A DNA stretch of 43,389 nt, taken from positions 1 through 43,389 of the forward strand of contig LKPX01000029.1 of NCBI GenBank assembly GCA_001443525.1. The letters run 5' to 3'. Below are positions 15,809 to 23,989 of the stretch, one piece after another (position 1 is the first letter of the stretch; each line of letters starts with the position of its first letter). Origin of the DNA: Desulfobacteraceae bacterium RAAP-1. Its GTDB lineage: Bacteria > Desulfobacterota > Desulfobacteria > Desulfobacterales > Desulfatirhabdiaceae. The notes beneath the pieces were generated by a model. That model was not told where the DNA came from. It made no database searches and saw only the letters and a program-made list of their open reading frames with translations. A program made the translations under genes and the position numbers.

Positions 15809-16816
15809 TTATTTGACGCCCGCTTTCTTTTCACGGATAACCATCGAATAAATATTGTCCTTCTGATAATAGAGCTGTTCCACTTCATAATCGTGTTGAG
15901 GCGCCAGATCGATGACGATACGACTTTTGGATTCCGGCGGCGGATGAATGCCCGTTCGGATCTGTTGAATGAATTTACCATTCACGGCAATGTCACGCTG
16001 AATATGCCGATCCATCCGGACATTCGGAAAATCGCAGATGATTTTGGGCGTTTCACCCTCAATAACCTGAGTCTCCGGCGGGAAAAAACCCGTCAGAACG
16101 ATCTGAATGCTTTCCGAACCCGCTGAAGAGTTATCTGTCCGGATATCCAGGATTCTTCTGCCGAAATCCGGTGGAGACACCGGCGCGTGATGTACGGGAT
16201 GTCCCGCTGCTGGGGCGGTTTCACCCTCCGGGGGCGTTGATGAGGGAGCATGTGGTTTTACGGGCGCATGCACCGGTTTTTTCACTTTCGGTGGCTGGGT
16301 CGGTGCAGGATGTTTCTTTTCAGCAGGCTGCACCGGCGGAAGAGATGCTTTCGGAGCCACTGGAGGTGATACGGCTTTTTTCTCGGCAGGCGCTAACGGC
16401 TGGGCGGATGGAACAGCCGCGGATTTATTTTCTGGAGTTATGGCCGGCGCTGCATTTTCCGCAGCAGCCGGCGCAGGTGCAGCGTTATTGCCTGCCGTAG
16501 AACCCGTGTGATCAGCCGCAGACTGCGATGCGGACGGAAGCGCGGCTCCAGGGGAAGGCGCCGATGTCGATGCTCCCACTGGGGATGGCGGTGCTGCAGA
16601 TATTGCCGGTGCAGGTGAAGATATCGGTGGTGGCGGCGGCTCCTTGATTTTATAATGGAGTATGACGGGCTGTCCGGAAGTCACCTGAGATGACTCTGAA
16701 TCCGATCCGTAAAGAACACCGCAAAGCAGGGACGATCCGAGTAAACAAAAAACCGCTCCCAATACGACACGTCCCCAACCAGTTACCATCCAATGTCTGT
16801 TTCTGAAAAACACCAT
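15809..16816 (-). CDS. AMIN-domain envelope protein with long Pro/Ala-rich linker
   Basis: The 335-residue protein starts with a basic segment and one hydrophobic stretch (about 16-36; signal or anchor). A Pro/Ala/Ser-rich low-complexity region follows (about 55-215, including PPPPP and repeated PAP/KPV motifs). The C-terminal AMIN-type domain (about 220-330) contains IQIVLTGFFPPETQVIEGETPKIICDFP-like strands. AMIN domains target proteins to the septal or peptidoglycan region in amidases and PilQ. The linker suggests it spans the periplasm. It lies between cydB (138 nt) and the PrkA block (65 nt), so co-expression with the latter is possible. No enzymatic domain is present. ATG at 16816 has AGGAG 9 nt upstream. 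Confidence 0.72.
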   Translation of the reverse strand: MVFFRNRHWMVTGWGRVVLGAVFCLLGSSLLCGVLYGSDSESSQVTSGQPVILHYKIKEPPPPPISSPAPAISAAPPSPVGASTSAPSPGAALPSASQSAADHTGSTAGNNAAPAPAAAENAAPAITPENKSAAVPSAQPLAPAEKKAVSPPVAPKASLPPVQPAEKKHPAPTQPPKVKKPVHAPVKPHAPSSTPPEGETAPAAGHPVHHAPVSPPDFGRRILDIRTDNSSAGSESIQIVLTGFFPPETQVIEGETPKIICDFPNVRMDRHIQRDIAVNGKFIQQIRTGIHPPPESKSRIVIDLAPQHDYEVEQLYYQKDNIYSMVIREKKAGVK

Positions 16817-16954
16817 ATGCCCAGACTCCTGATTTCTGAAGTATCATCCCATATCTCTTATTGTCATCATATACACTCAAGATTTAATAATCCAGTTTTT
16901 TTAGTCGTATTCGGGGATGGATGCCTGTTCGATGGAAAGCACAAGGTCTGCCTC

Positions 16955-17950
16955 TTATTCGTACCCGTCTCCATAGACGATTTTACCGCGGAACACCCGG
17001 TAACTGTACAGCACATATCCCAACACTACCGGCAGTATCAGGGCCACCCCCCAAAGCATAAAAATGAGGGTTTCTCTCTGGGACGCCGCTTCAACGACAG
17101 AGATATCAGGCAGGATGGCGCATGGATAGATAGCGGACTGAAGCGCCAGATAGGCTGACAAAAATATCATCAGGCTCCAGATAAACGGCTGTATTTCACT
17201 GCGTTTTTTTAAATGGCGGAACAAAAGAACGAAAGAGGCCACACTCAGCGCCGGAAATACCCAGACCCCATATATCCGTGGCCTGCTGAGCCAGTTGGCC
17301 ACAAATTCCGGATTGTGGTACGGCGTCCAGATGCCGACGATGCAAAGAAAAAACGCTACCGCACCGCCGGCCACAAAAGCCTGACGATAGGCGCGCTCCT
17401 GTACGGGGCCCGTCGTTTTGATGATCAGATAAGTAGCGCCCAGAAGCATATATCCCGCCGTCAGGGCAACGCCGGTCATAACGGAAAACGGTGTCAGCCA
17501 ATCTAACGGGCCGCCGGCGAACATTCCGGCTTTGACCCGGATGCCCTCGATATATCCGCCCAGTGTAACGCCCTGAGCAAACGCAGCTGCAAGGCTGCCT
17601 CCGAAAAAAGCCCGGTTCCAGACGTGTTTCTTGTGGGAATTGGCTCTGAACTCAAACGCCACGCCCCGGAATATCAGCCCGAACAAAAACGTGAACAGCG
17701 GAATGTACAATGCGCTGAACAGCACCGTGTAAATCATGGGAAACGACGCGAAAAGCGCACCGCCGCCAAAAACAATCCAGGTCTGATTGGCATCCCATAC
17801 CGGTGCAATCGCGCCCACCATGACATCCTGCTCCGCCCGGTCAGCGGCGCCGGGAAACAGAAGACCAACCCCCAGGCTGAATCCATCCAGCATGACATAC
17901 AGAATCACCACCAGACCTACCAGAAACACCCATATATGAATCAGGTTCAT
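16955..17950 (-). CDS. cydB: Cytochrome bd oxidase subunit II
   Basis: The 331-residue integral membrane protein has about eight or nine helices. The N-terminal YVMLDGFSLGVGLLFP motif is characteristic of CydB, as is APVWDANQTWIVFGGGALFASFP. With CydA it forms the quinol:O2 oxidoreductase in the inner membrane. Its start overlaps the cydA stop (ATGA), so translation is coupled. In a presumed anaerobe it would serve oxygen removal or growth at very low oxygen. No cydX or cydDC genes are seen in the window. Confidence 0.95.
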   Translation of the reverse strand: MNLIHIWVFLVGLVVILYVMLDGFSLGVGLLFPGAADRAEQDVMVGAIAPVWDANQTWIVFGGGALFASFPMIYTVLFSALYIPLFTFLFGLIFRGVAFEFRANSHKKHVWNRAFFGGSLAAAFAQGVTLGGYIEGIRVKAGMFAGGPLDWLTPFSVMTGVALTAGYMLLGATYLIIKTTGPVQERAYRQAFVAGGAVAFFLCIVGIWTPYHNPEFVANWLSRPRIYGVWVFPALSVASFVLLFRHLKKRSEIQPFIWSLMIFLSAYLALQSAIYPCAILPDISVVEAASQRETLIFMLWGVALILPVVLGYVLYSYRVFRGKIVYGDGYE

Positions 17951-19344
17951 GGCGCTACCTCCAGACCGGCTGCATTCGTTGTTTCCGTTTCTCCGGATAC
18001 CGGAGGCGGAATATCCGGGTGCGTTGCAGGTCCATCGGCATCCGGCCCGTTCCGAAGTACTTTGAGGGTAAAATAGAAATAGCTGCCGCCCAGCGCCGCA
18101 AACAATATCAGGAACATTCCCAGTGACCAGAGAACATTACCTGCCACAATAGGAGAAACGCTGTCCCTTGTCCTCATCAGACCGTAAACCGCCCAAGGCT
18201 GCCGTCCGACCTCGACAGTGATCCATCCGACAACTGTTGCCACAAACCCAAGCGGCTGAACCACCACCAGAGTTTTCAGGAACAGCGGCGTATCAAACAG
18301 GTGTTTTCTGATCGCCAGCAAACCGGCCCACAGCATCACCCCCGCCAGTAAAAATCCGATACCCGCCATGACCCGGAAAGTCCAGAACGTTACCGCGGCG
18401 TTGGGCCGATCTTCCGGAGGAAACGTCTTCAGCCCCCGGACTTCTCCGCTGAGAGAATGTGTAATCAGCAGGCTCAGCATATCGGGAACCGTGATTTCAC
18501 AATAATTTTTTTCAGCCGCCATATTCGGAAAGGCAAACGCCACAAATGGAGCGCCGCCTTGTGTATTGGTATCCCAGTGCGCTTCCATGGCCGCCAGTTT
18601 GGCCGGTTGATATCGTGCGACATTCTGCCCTTTGAAGTCTCCAACCACAACCTGAAGGGGCGCAACCAGCGCCGCCATGATAAGCGCAATGGAAAGAGAG
18701 CTGCGAAAAAACGCTTCATGCCGGTGTTTCAGCAGAAACCAGGCGCTGATACCGGCGATTGCGAATGCGGCGGTTTCATAGGACGCCAGCAGCATGTGCG
18801 TCAGATGTGTGGGAAACGCCGGGTTGAAGATAACATCCCAGAACCGGGTGACATAAAACCGTCCGTGAACCAGCGCGTATCCCGAAGGCGTCTGCATCCA
18901 GGCATTGGCGGCCATAATCCAGAAGGCCGACAGGGAAGCGCCCGCCGCCACCAGACATGTCGATAAAAAATGAACCGCCGGAGACACCCGCTTCCACCCA
19001 AACAGCATGATGCTCAGAAATCCGGCTTCCAGAAAAAAAGCGGTCATGCCTTCATACGCCATCAGAGGGGCGAACACATTGGCCACGGCTTGCGAAAACC
19101 GGGCGAAATTGGTTCCGAACTCAAATTCCAGTGTGATGCCGCTGACAACCCCCACAGCAAAATGAATGGCGAAGATTTTAACCCAGAAGCGGTACATCCG
19201 GTAGTACATTTCGTTTTTGGTGCAAAACCAGAGCCCTTCGAGGATGACCAGATACAGCGAAAGCCCGATGGTCAGCGTGGGAAACAGAATGTGAAACGCC
19301 GTGGTCAGACCGAACTGAATCCGGGACAGTAGCAGAACATCCAT
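17947..19344 (-). CDS. cydA: Cytochrome bd oxidase subunit I
   Basis: The 465-residue CydA has likely b595 ligand His18 and b558 ligands His183 and Met326. The proton-path glutamates Glu98 and Glu106 lie in MAYEGMTAFFLEAGFLS. The GRQPW signature is at 380-384. It is shorter than the E. coli form because it has a short Q-loop, the type often called CioA-like. The C-terminal tail (about 435-465) is Pro/Thr-rich and hydrophilic. A GAAAGGG site precedes the ATG. The upstream gap is shared with the divergent NtrY-like gene and holds inverted repeats that may control it. Confidence 0.95.
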   Translation of the reverse strand: MDVLLLSRIQFGLTTAFHILFPTLTIGLSLYLVILEGLWFCTKNEMYYRMYRFWVKIFAIHFAVGVVSGITLEFEFGTNFARFSQAVANVFAPLMAYEGMTAFFLEAGFLSIMLFGWKRVSPAVHFLSTCLVAAGASLSAFWIMAANAWMQTPSGYALVHGRFYVTRFWDVIFNPAFPTHLTHMLLASYETAAFAIAGISAWFLLKHRHEAFFRSSLSIALIMAALVAPLQVVVGDFKGQNVARYQPAKLAAMEAHWDTNTQGGAPFVAFAFPNMAAEKNYCEITVPDMLSLLITHSLSGEVRGLKTFPPEDRPNAAVTFWTFRVMAGIGFLLAGVMLWAGLLAIRKHLFDTPLFLKTLVVVQPLGFVATVVGWITVEVGRQPWAVYGLMRTRDSVSPIVAGNVLWSLGMFLILFAALGGSYFYFTLKVLRNGPDADGPATHPDIPPPVSGETETTNAAGLEVAP

Positions 19345-19426
19345 ATGCGCCCTTTCAAAGAGAGATGTGGAAAAACTTCACCAAGAGGAAGAATATCTTG
19401 CATTCTAATTAGCGACTTTGACAGGG

Positions 19427-19442
19427 TATTTCAAGTGAAATA
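19427..19442. promoter_or_regulatory. Perfect 7-2-7 inverted repeat between cydA and the NtrY-like gene
   Basis: TATTTCA-AG-TGAAATA is a perfect inverted repeat 82-97 bp upstream of the cydA start, next to TTGACA at 19418-19423. Read on the minus strand it contains TTGAAA. It could be an operator for the cyd operon. It does not match the consensus FNR (TTGATNNNNATCAA) or Rex sites, so the regulator is unknown. Confidence 0.4.
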
Positions 19443-19483
19443 TCCGCGGGATGGTTTTCATCGGCGCAGTATATCCAGCGGTC

Positions 19484-19510
19484 TTGACAGCGGAATGTAT
19501 TCCTTATAGA
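19484..19510 (+). promoter_or_regulatory. Possible promoter of the NtrY-like gene with embedded inverted repeat
   Basis: TTGACA at 19484-19489 is followed after 15 nt by TATAGA at 19505-19510. The spacer holds GGAAT-GT-ATTCC (19492-19503), a 5-2-5 inverted repeat that could be an operator. The spacer is shorter than ideal. A shortened family A fragment lies between this site and the start codon. Confidence 0.35.
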
Positions 19511-19521
19511 GATATACCATT

Positions 19522-19556
19522 GACGGCTTCGTGGAAAATCCGCCGACAAAGCCGTC
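19522..19556. repeat. Family A remnant with both ends and the middle deleted
   Basis: GACGGCTTCGTGGAAAATCC followed by GCCGACAAAGCCGTC keeps GACGGC...GCCGTC termini but only 35 bp in all. It looks like an internally deleted family A copy. It lies 23 nt before the NtrY-like start codon. Confidence 0.5.
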
Positions 19557-19579
19557 ATCATCATCACCCATAAGCCGCC

Positions 19580-21814
19580 ATGAATCCAAACCGTTTTAAA
19601 AGCGCATCTTCTTATATTTCAATCGGAGACCGGAAGCGACGCAAACGCGAGGTCATCATCATTGCTGTCATTATCGTTCTGGTGGCGATAATGACCTATG
19701 CACAGAACAAACTCATTCATTTCGGCTCAAATTTTCCTATTTCCGACACCATATTGATGTTCACCATGATGAACATCAATCTGCTGCTGCTGATTCTGCT
19801 CATTTTTCTGGTGTTTCGGAATCTGGTTAAACTACTCTATGACCGGAAGCGCAAGGTCATGGGCTCTAAACTCCGCACCCGGCTGGTGATCGCCTTCATT
19901 TCACTGTCGCTGATTCCCGCAAGTGTTCTCTTTTTCTTTTCGATAGCTTTTATTACATCCAGTATTGACTTCTGGTTCAACGTTCCAGTGGAACAGGCCC
20001 TGGAAAATTCGCTTCACGTGGGGCGGCAGATTTATGGTCTCACCGAAAACAGCAACGCATTTTATCTCGAAAAAATCGCGCACCAGATAACGTTCAGAAA
20101 GCTCATGGATCCATTGAAGCATAAAGAACTGGTACAATATCTCGAAAATACGAAACGTTTATTCAATATCGATGGCATTGAACTCTACGATTCACATGCC
20201 AGGCGCCTGACGCAATCCCTGGATCAAGAACTGAGCCAAAAAAATCTTCAACCGGTTCCGCCAGAACAGTTTTACAGAGAGTTTTCGCCCAAATCCGTTT
20301 ACTCACTGTCTCAAACGCTGACAGATACCGAAGTCATCCGAACCATAAGCGCCGTTCCTTTTGGCGTCAAAGCCCCGCAGGCCGAAGCTTTTCTGGTCAT
20401 AACCGTCATGATTCCCCAGTATCTGACTGAAAACATGGCATCCATTTCCCGGGGCTTCGAGGAATACCAGCGGATCAAGATGCTCAAAAAACCCATCCGG
20501 GCATCCTATTTTATCACGATTTCCGTGGTAGCGCTTCTGGTGGTGTTCTGTGCGGTCTGGTTCGGGTTCTATCTGGCCAAATCCATCAGTATTCCCATCA
20601 AGGAACTCGCCGAAGGCACCCGCCGCGTGGCCGAAGGCGATTTGAGCTTTCAGATCGGACCGGTGGGCGATGACGAAATCGGCAGCCTGGTGGACTCTTT
20701 CAACCGTATGACCCATGATTTACGGTTGAATCGAAGTCAGCTGGAACAGTCGTCCCAAAAGCTGAAAGCCCAAAATATTGAAATCGAAGAAAAGCGCCGA
20801 TACATGGAAATTGTGCTCAAAAATATCTCCACCGGCGTTATCACCCTCGATGCCGGTGGTTTTATCACCACCATCAACACATCAGCAGGGAAAATGCTGA
20901 ATATTTCTTCAGATCAGATTATCGGAAAAAATTATGCCGGACTGCTGCGAACCCCGCATCTGCAAACGGCGAACGAACTGGTTCGTGAATTTAAAGGCGT
21001 ACGGAAAGAGTCTGTAAACATGCCTGTACGCATTACCATAAAAGACAGGCCCCGAAGCTTTATCCTTCATATCAATTCACTGAAAAATGATTCCGGGCAG
21101 CACATCGGCATCGTGGTGGTATTTGACGACTTGACGGAACTGGAAAAAGCGCAGCGCATCGCCGCCTGGCGGGAAGTGGCCAGGCGCATCGCTCATGAAG
21201 TCAAAAACCCGCTGACACCTATCAGCCTTTCCGCACAGCGGCTCAAGCGCCGGTATTCTCATATCATTCAGGAACCGGTTTTCGATGAATGCACCCAGAT
21301 GATTATTGACCATGTGGATATTATCCGCAATCTGGTCAATGAGTTTTCCGTTTTCGCCCGATTTCCGTCCGCCAATCTCAGTCCCACGGAGTTGCCGCCC
21401 ATTGTCGAGGAAACCATCGCCTTATTTCGGGAAGGATATCCGGATGTCCATTTTGAGTTCAGAAAGGAAGGTGTCATTCCAACTCTGAAACTGGACCGTC
21501 AGCAGATCAGACAGTGTATGATCAACCTCGTGGACAACGCCATCTCATCCATCCACGCGCAAGGAAATATCACTATCTCTATTTTCCGCCCGAATATCGG
21601 CAAAAAAGTTCAGATCGAGGTGGCCGATAACGGCGCAGGTATATCCAACGCGGACAAACTGAGATTGTTCGAGCCGGATTTTTCCACCAAAGCGACAGGG
21701 ATGGGGCTGGGACTGGCTATCGTCAACAGCATCGTCACGGATCATCACGGCACGATCCGGGCGGAAGACAATCATCCGCAAGGCGCCCGCTTTATTATTG
21801 AGTTACCGGTGTGA
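19580..21814 (+). CDS. NtrY-type sensor histidine kinase
   Basis: A 744-residue kinase. Three N-terminal helices (about 23-130) include the NtrY-like GSKLRTRLVIAFISLSLIP segment. They are followed by a periplasmic sensor region (about 131-305), a fourth helix (about 308-330), HAMP (331-382), PAS (about 405-515), HisKA with His539 in RRIAHEVKNPLTP, and a HATPase domain with NLVDNAISS and GMGLGLAIV. It autophosphorylates and passes phosphate to a regulator. NtrY usually pairs with an NtrX-type sigma-54 activator encoded next door, but none is present here; ogt follows. The signal sensed is unknown. No strong ribosome-binding site is seen before ATG. Confidence 0.85.
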   Translation: MNPNRFKSASSYISIGDRKRRKREVIIIAVIIVLVAIMTYAQNKLIHFGSNFPISDTILMFTMMNINLLLLILLIFLVFRNLVKLLYDRKRKVMGSKLRTRLVIAFISLSLIPASVLFFFSIAFITSSIDFWFNVPVEQALENSLHVGRQIYGLTENSNAFYLEKIAHQITFRKLMDPLKHKELVQYLENTKRLFNIDGIELYDSHARRLTQSLDQELSQKNLQPVPPEQFYREFSPKSVYSLSQTLTDTEVIRTISAVPFGVKAPQAEAFLVITVMIPQYLTENMASISRGFEEYQRIKMLKKPIRASYFITISVVALLVVFCAVWFGFYLAKSISIPIKELAEGTRRVAEGDLSFQIGPVGDDEIGSLVDSFNRMTHDLRLNRSQLEQSSQKLKAQNIEIEEKRRYMEIVLKNISTGVITLDAGGFITTINTSAGKMLNISSDQIIGKNYAGLLRTPHLQTANELVREFKGVRKESVNMPVRITIKDRPRSFILHINSLKNDSGQHIGIVVVFDDLTELEKAQRIAAWREVARRIAHEVKNPLTPISLSAQRLKRRYSHIIQEPVFDECTQMIIDHVDIIRNLVNEFSVFARFPSANLSPTELPPIVEETIALFREGYPDVHFEFRKEGVIPTLKLDRQQIRQCMINLVDNAISSIHAQGNITISIFRPNIGKKVQIEVADNGAGISNADKLRLFEPDFSTKATGMGLGLAIVNSIVTDHHGTIRAEDNHPQGARFIIELPV

Positions 21815-21846
21815 TTCGACAGGCGCAGATTTAATTGAGGTACGAC

Positions 21847-22389
21847 ATGAAAATACCTTTTTACACACAAATATTTACAGCGTTCGGGACTATCGGGATT
21901 GTCTGGCGCCCGACGGCAGGCCCATCGCGGGTACAGCGCATCTGTCTGAACCCGGACCGGCAGCCTGTAGCAGATGTCATCCGAAGAATTTATCCCGATG
22001 CCCAGCAGCTTTCATCGCCGGAGATCGACCGGCTTGGCAGCCATATCCAGCGCTTTCTGGAAGGCGAAGCCGTTGTTTTTAATCTGGACATGATGGCGAT
22101 GGAAACCTGTAAGCCCTTTCAGCGCCAGGTTCTGCTGGCGGATTACGAAATCCCGAGAGGGCATGTCAACACCTATGGAAACATTGCCAAGGGCATCGGT
22201 GTCACCGGAGGCAGCCGTGCGATAGGCCAGGCGCTGGCGCAAAACCCATTTCCGCTGGTTATCCCCTGCCACCGCATTGTAAGAGCGGACGGCGGCATCG
22301 GCGGATATCAGGGGGGAGCCGATATGAAACGTGCGCTGCTGATGATGGAAGGCGTGGCATTTACGGACAGGGGAACGGTAGCGCTTTGA
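21847..22389 (+). CDS. ogt: Methylated-DNA--protein-cysteine S-methyltransferase
   Basis: The 180-residue suicide repair enzyme moves the methyl group of O6-methylguanine to its own Cys141 in the PCHRIV motif. The flanking GHVNTYGNIAKGIGVTGGSRAIG and NPFPLVIPCHR segments are the family's DNA-binding and active-site regions. The N-terminal domain (1-80) is divergent, as is common for Ogt. ATG at 21847 is chosen because GAGG lies 7 nt upstream; the TTG at 21835 overlaps that site. It begins 32 nt after the kinase gene and may be co-transcribed with it. It is convergent with the GH18-like gene. Confidence 0.93.
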   Translation: MKIPFYTQIFTAFGTIGIVWRPTAGPSRVQRICLNPDRQPVADVIRRIYPDAQQLSSPEIDRLGSHIQRFLEGEAVVFNLDMMAMETCKPFQRQVLLADYEIPRGHVNTYGNIAKGIGVTGGSRAIGQALAQNPFPLVIPCHRIVRADGGIGGYQGGADMKRALLMMEGVAFTDRGTVAL

Positions 22390-22405
22390 ATCTTCTGCAT
22401 AACCG

Positions 22406-23479
22406 TCACTTCTGACGCAGCGCCGGCATGGGAACAGGAATCGCGTAATGTCTGGCGCCTTTTCCAACACCGGATTCGCAGGTGTTCGGAGGCGTTGTGC
22501 AGAGCGCACGGCCGTCCGGGCATCCGGCAGCCCAAAACATGAATCCCAGCATGCCGGATGTGCTTCCAGCACCGTGAGGTGCAGCGGTCTGGACATACAG
22601 GCCGGTGCTGTCCTCCAAAGAGCCTGCAAAATGAGTACACTCGGGAGAAGGAGACTTGCCAGTAACGATATATAAACTTCCCGACAACTTACAGGGTGCA
22701 ATCGGCGGCATGGAAAATGTGCTTCCGGAAATGCCGTTGATGTGTTCCCGCCAGCCGGCAATAGCCGCATCCGCATTGGACGGCTGGTGCTCCGGCACCA
22801 TGGCATTGGCATAATCCAGTATGGGATGAGAAATATCCAGCCAGTCCTTCGCGGCTTTCCGGTTTATTGCTGTCAGCCAGTACGCGCCCGGCGCCAGATC
22901 GATGGTCAGACGGGCGGCGCTTTGGTTTCCAGTAGAATCGTAGGGCAGTTTCGAACGATACGCATCGATAAAAGACTGAAGTCCTGACAGATTGGGCGTA
23001 TTATCTTCTTCGTAATCAATTTCAATGCCAACGCCAAGACGCACTGCCGCATCCGCAGCATTCAGACCCAGTTGCGAAGGGTTCTCCGCCAGAGCCTGAT
23101 TCCAGAAATCCACGTAAGAGAGGCCGCCAATAGACAGCATGACACGAATGTCATGGCGGCTGAAATAGGAGATAACGTCCGGCGTCATTCCTCGCGGGAT
23201 GCCTTTCAGTGTGGTTGCGTCTGTAGTTTCGGTCAACAGCTTCATGGGGTTGACAAAACTGAGCACCACCAGATTTACCGACGGTTTCCCGTCACCCCGA
23301 TCAATCAGCCAGTGGTTTTTGCGGTCAAATTCTGTCATGGATGGTTCCTGGCCCCACGAGCATCCGTCATCGCCGCAGTGCCAGACGCCGTAGATGGAGA
23401 CAGGCATTCTGATGGTTGCAGCGCCGGCAACGCCGGGGCACCACCCGATCAGTAGATATACGGCTATCAGCAGCTTCAT
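22406..23479 (-). CDS. Secreted GH18-like (chitinase-fold) protein
   Basis: The 357-residue protein has a signal peptide (1-20, ending VAGA). The barrel has the GH18 strand-3 motif MLSIGG (about 114-119). The strand-4 motif reads VGIEIDYE (150-157) where the family has DGxDxDxE, so only the third Asp and the catalytic Glu157 remain clear. It is rich in Cys and probably disulfide-bonded in the periplasm or outside. Chitin-like polysaccharide hydrolysis is possible, but a binding-only role cannot be excluded. A TTG one codon upstream of ATG 23479 is less likely. It is convergent with ogt (16 nt apart). Confidence 0.65.
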   Translation of the reverse strand: MKLLIAVYLLIGWCPGVAGAATIRMPVSIYGVWHCGDDGCSWGQEPSMTEFDRKNHWLIDRGDGKPSVNLVVLSFVNPMKLLTETTDATTLKGIPRGMTPDVISYFSRHDIRVMLSIGGLSYVDFWNQALAENPSQLGLNAADAAVRLGVGIEIDYEEDNTPNLSGLQSFIDAYRSKLPYDSTGNQSAARLTIDLAPGAYWLTAINRKAAKDWLDISHPILDYANAMVPEHQPSNADAAIAGWREHINGISGSTFSMPPIAPCKLSGSLYIVTGKSPSPECTHFAGSLEDSTGLYVQTAAPHGAGSTSGMLGFMFWAAGCPDGRALCTTPPNTCESGVGKGARHYAIPVPMPALRQK

Positions 23480-23526
23480 CAATATGTTATCAATACCACC
23501 GAAAAAAATTTCGTCATGGCAACCTT

Positions 23527-23551
23527 GACGGCTTCGTAAAAAGTCCGCATG
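23527..23551 (+). repeat. Family A single-end remnant
   Basis: GACGGCTTCGTAAAAAGTCC-GCATG matches one terminus of family A only; the sequence beyond is unrelated and AT-rich. It lies just upstream of the tatA promoter candidate. Confidence 0.6.
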
Positions 23552-23562
23552 AAAAGATATTA

Positions 23563-23591
23563 TTGAACAAACAGTTACATTGGATTATATA
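23563..23591 (+). promoter_or_regulatory. Probable tatA promoter
   Basis: TTGAAC at 23563-23568, a 17-nt spacer and TATATA at 23586-23591 lie 38 nt before the tatA start codon in an AT-rich stretch. Spacing and matches fit a sigma-70-type promoter. Confidence 0.45.
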
Positions 23592-23628
23592 TATCATCTG
23601 ATGTCCATCTAAAACAAGGAGACGGATT

Positions 23629-23901
23629 ATGATCGGAGACCTGTTTGCCCCAATGCATTTAATATTGATACTGGCAATCGCGTTGATTATTTTCGGACCT
23701 GGAAAGCTTCCTGAACTGGGCAGCTCTCTGGGAAAGGCTATCCGGGAATTCAAAAAAGTCATGGAAATGCCGGATACCAAGGTAGAACCTAAAATTGAAA
23801 ATCCACCTGCACCTCAAAAAATTGAAGAGGCTGCAAAAACGCAGGAACTGAACAGTAAAGCCGCTGTTCACGACCAGCCGGAAGTTCATCCCCAAGCGTA
23901 A
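23629..23901 (+). CDS. tatA: Sec-independent protein translocase subunit TatA/TatE
   Basis: The 90-residue protein has one N-terminal membrane helix (about 8-22). It is followed by the [20 protein letters not shown] hinge and amphipathic helix, which define TatA. The C-terminal tail is Pro/Glu/Lys-rich and unstructured. TatA oligomers form the conduit that exports folded cofactor-bearing proteins, including molybdoenzymes. A CAAGGAG site precedes the ATG. No tatB or tatC is adjacent, so the rest of the system lies elsewhere. It is convergent with an EamA permease gene. Confidence 0.92.
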   Translation: MIGDLFAPMHLILILAIALIIFGPGKLPELGSSLGKAIREFKKVMEMPDTKVEPKIENPPAPQKIEEAAKTQELNSKAAVHDQPEVHPQA

Positions 23902-23917
23902 TAATAACGGCAGCAAT

Positions 23918-23967
23918 GGCGCAGCGCATAACCTTACCGGATTTTTGACAGAGTTTTGCGTTGCGCC
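23918..23967. terminator. Inverted repeat between convergent tatA and permease genes
   Basis: GGCGCAGCGC (23918-23927) can pair with GCGTTGCGCC (23958-23967) with one wobble, leaving a 30-nt loop. It lies in the 88-bp gap between convergent genes. It may help termination. The sequence also resembles the inner part of family A (GCGCAACGCAG), so it could be repeat debris. Confidence 0.3.
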
Positions 23968-23989
23968 GCTTCAACAAGCCGGCATGATG

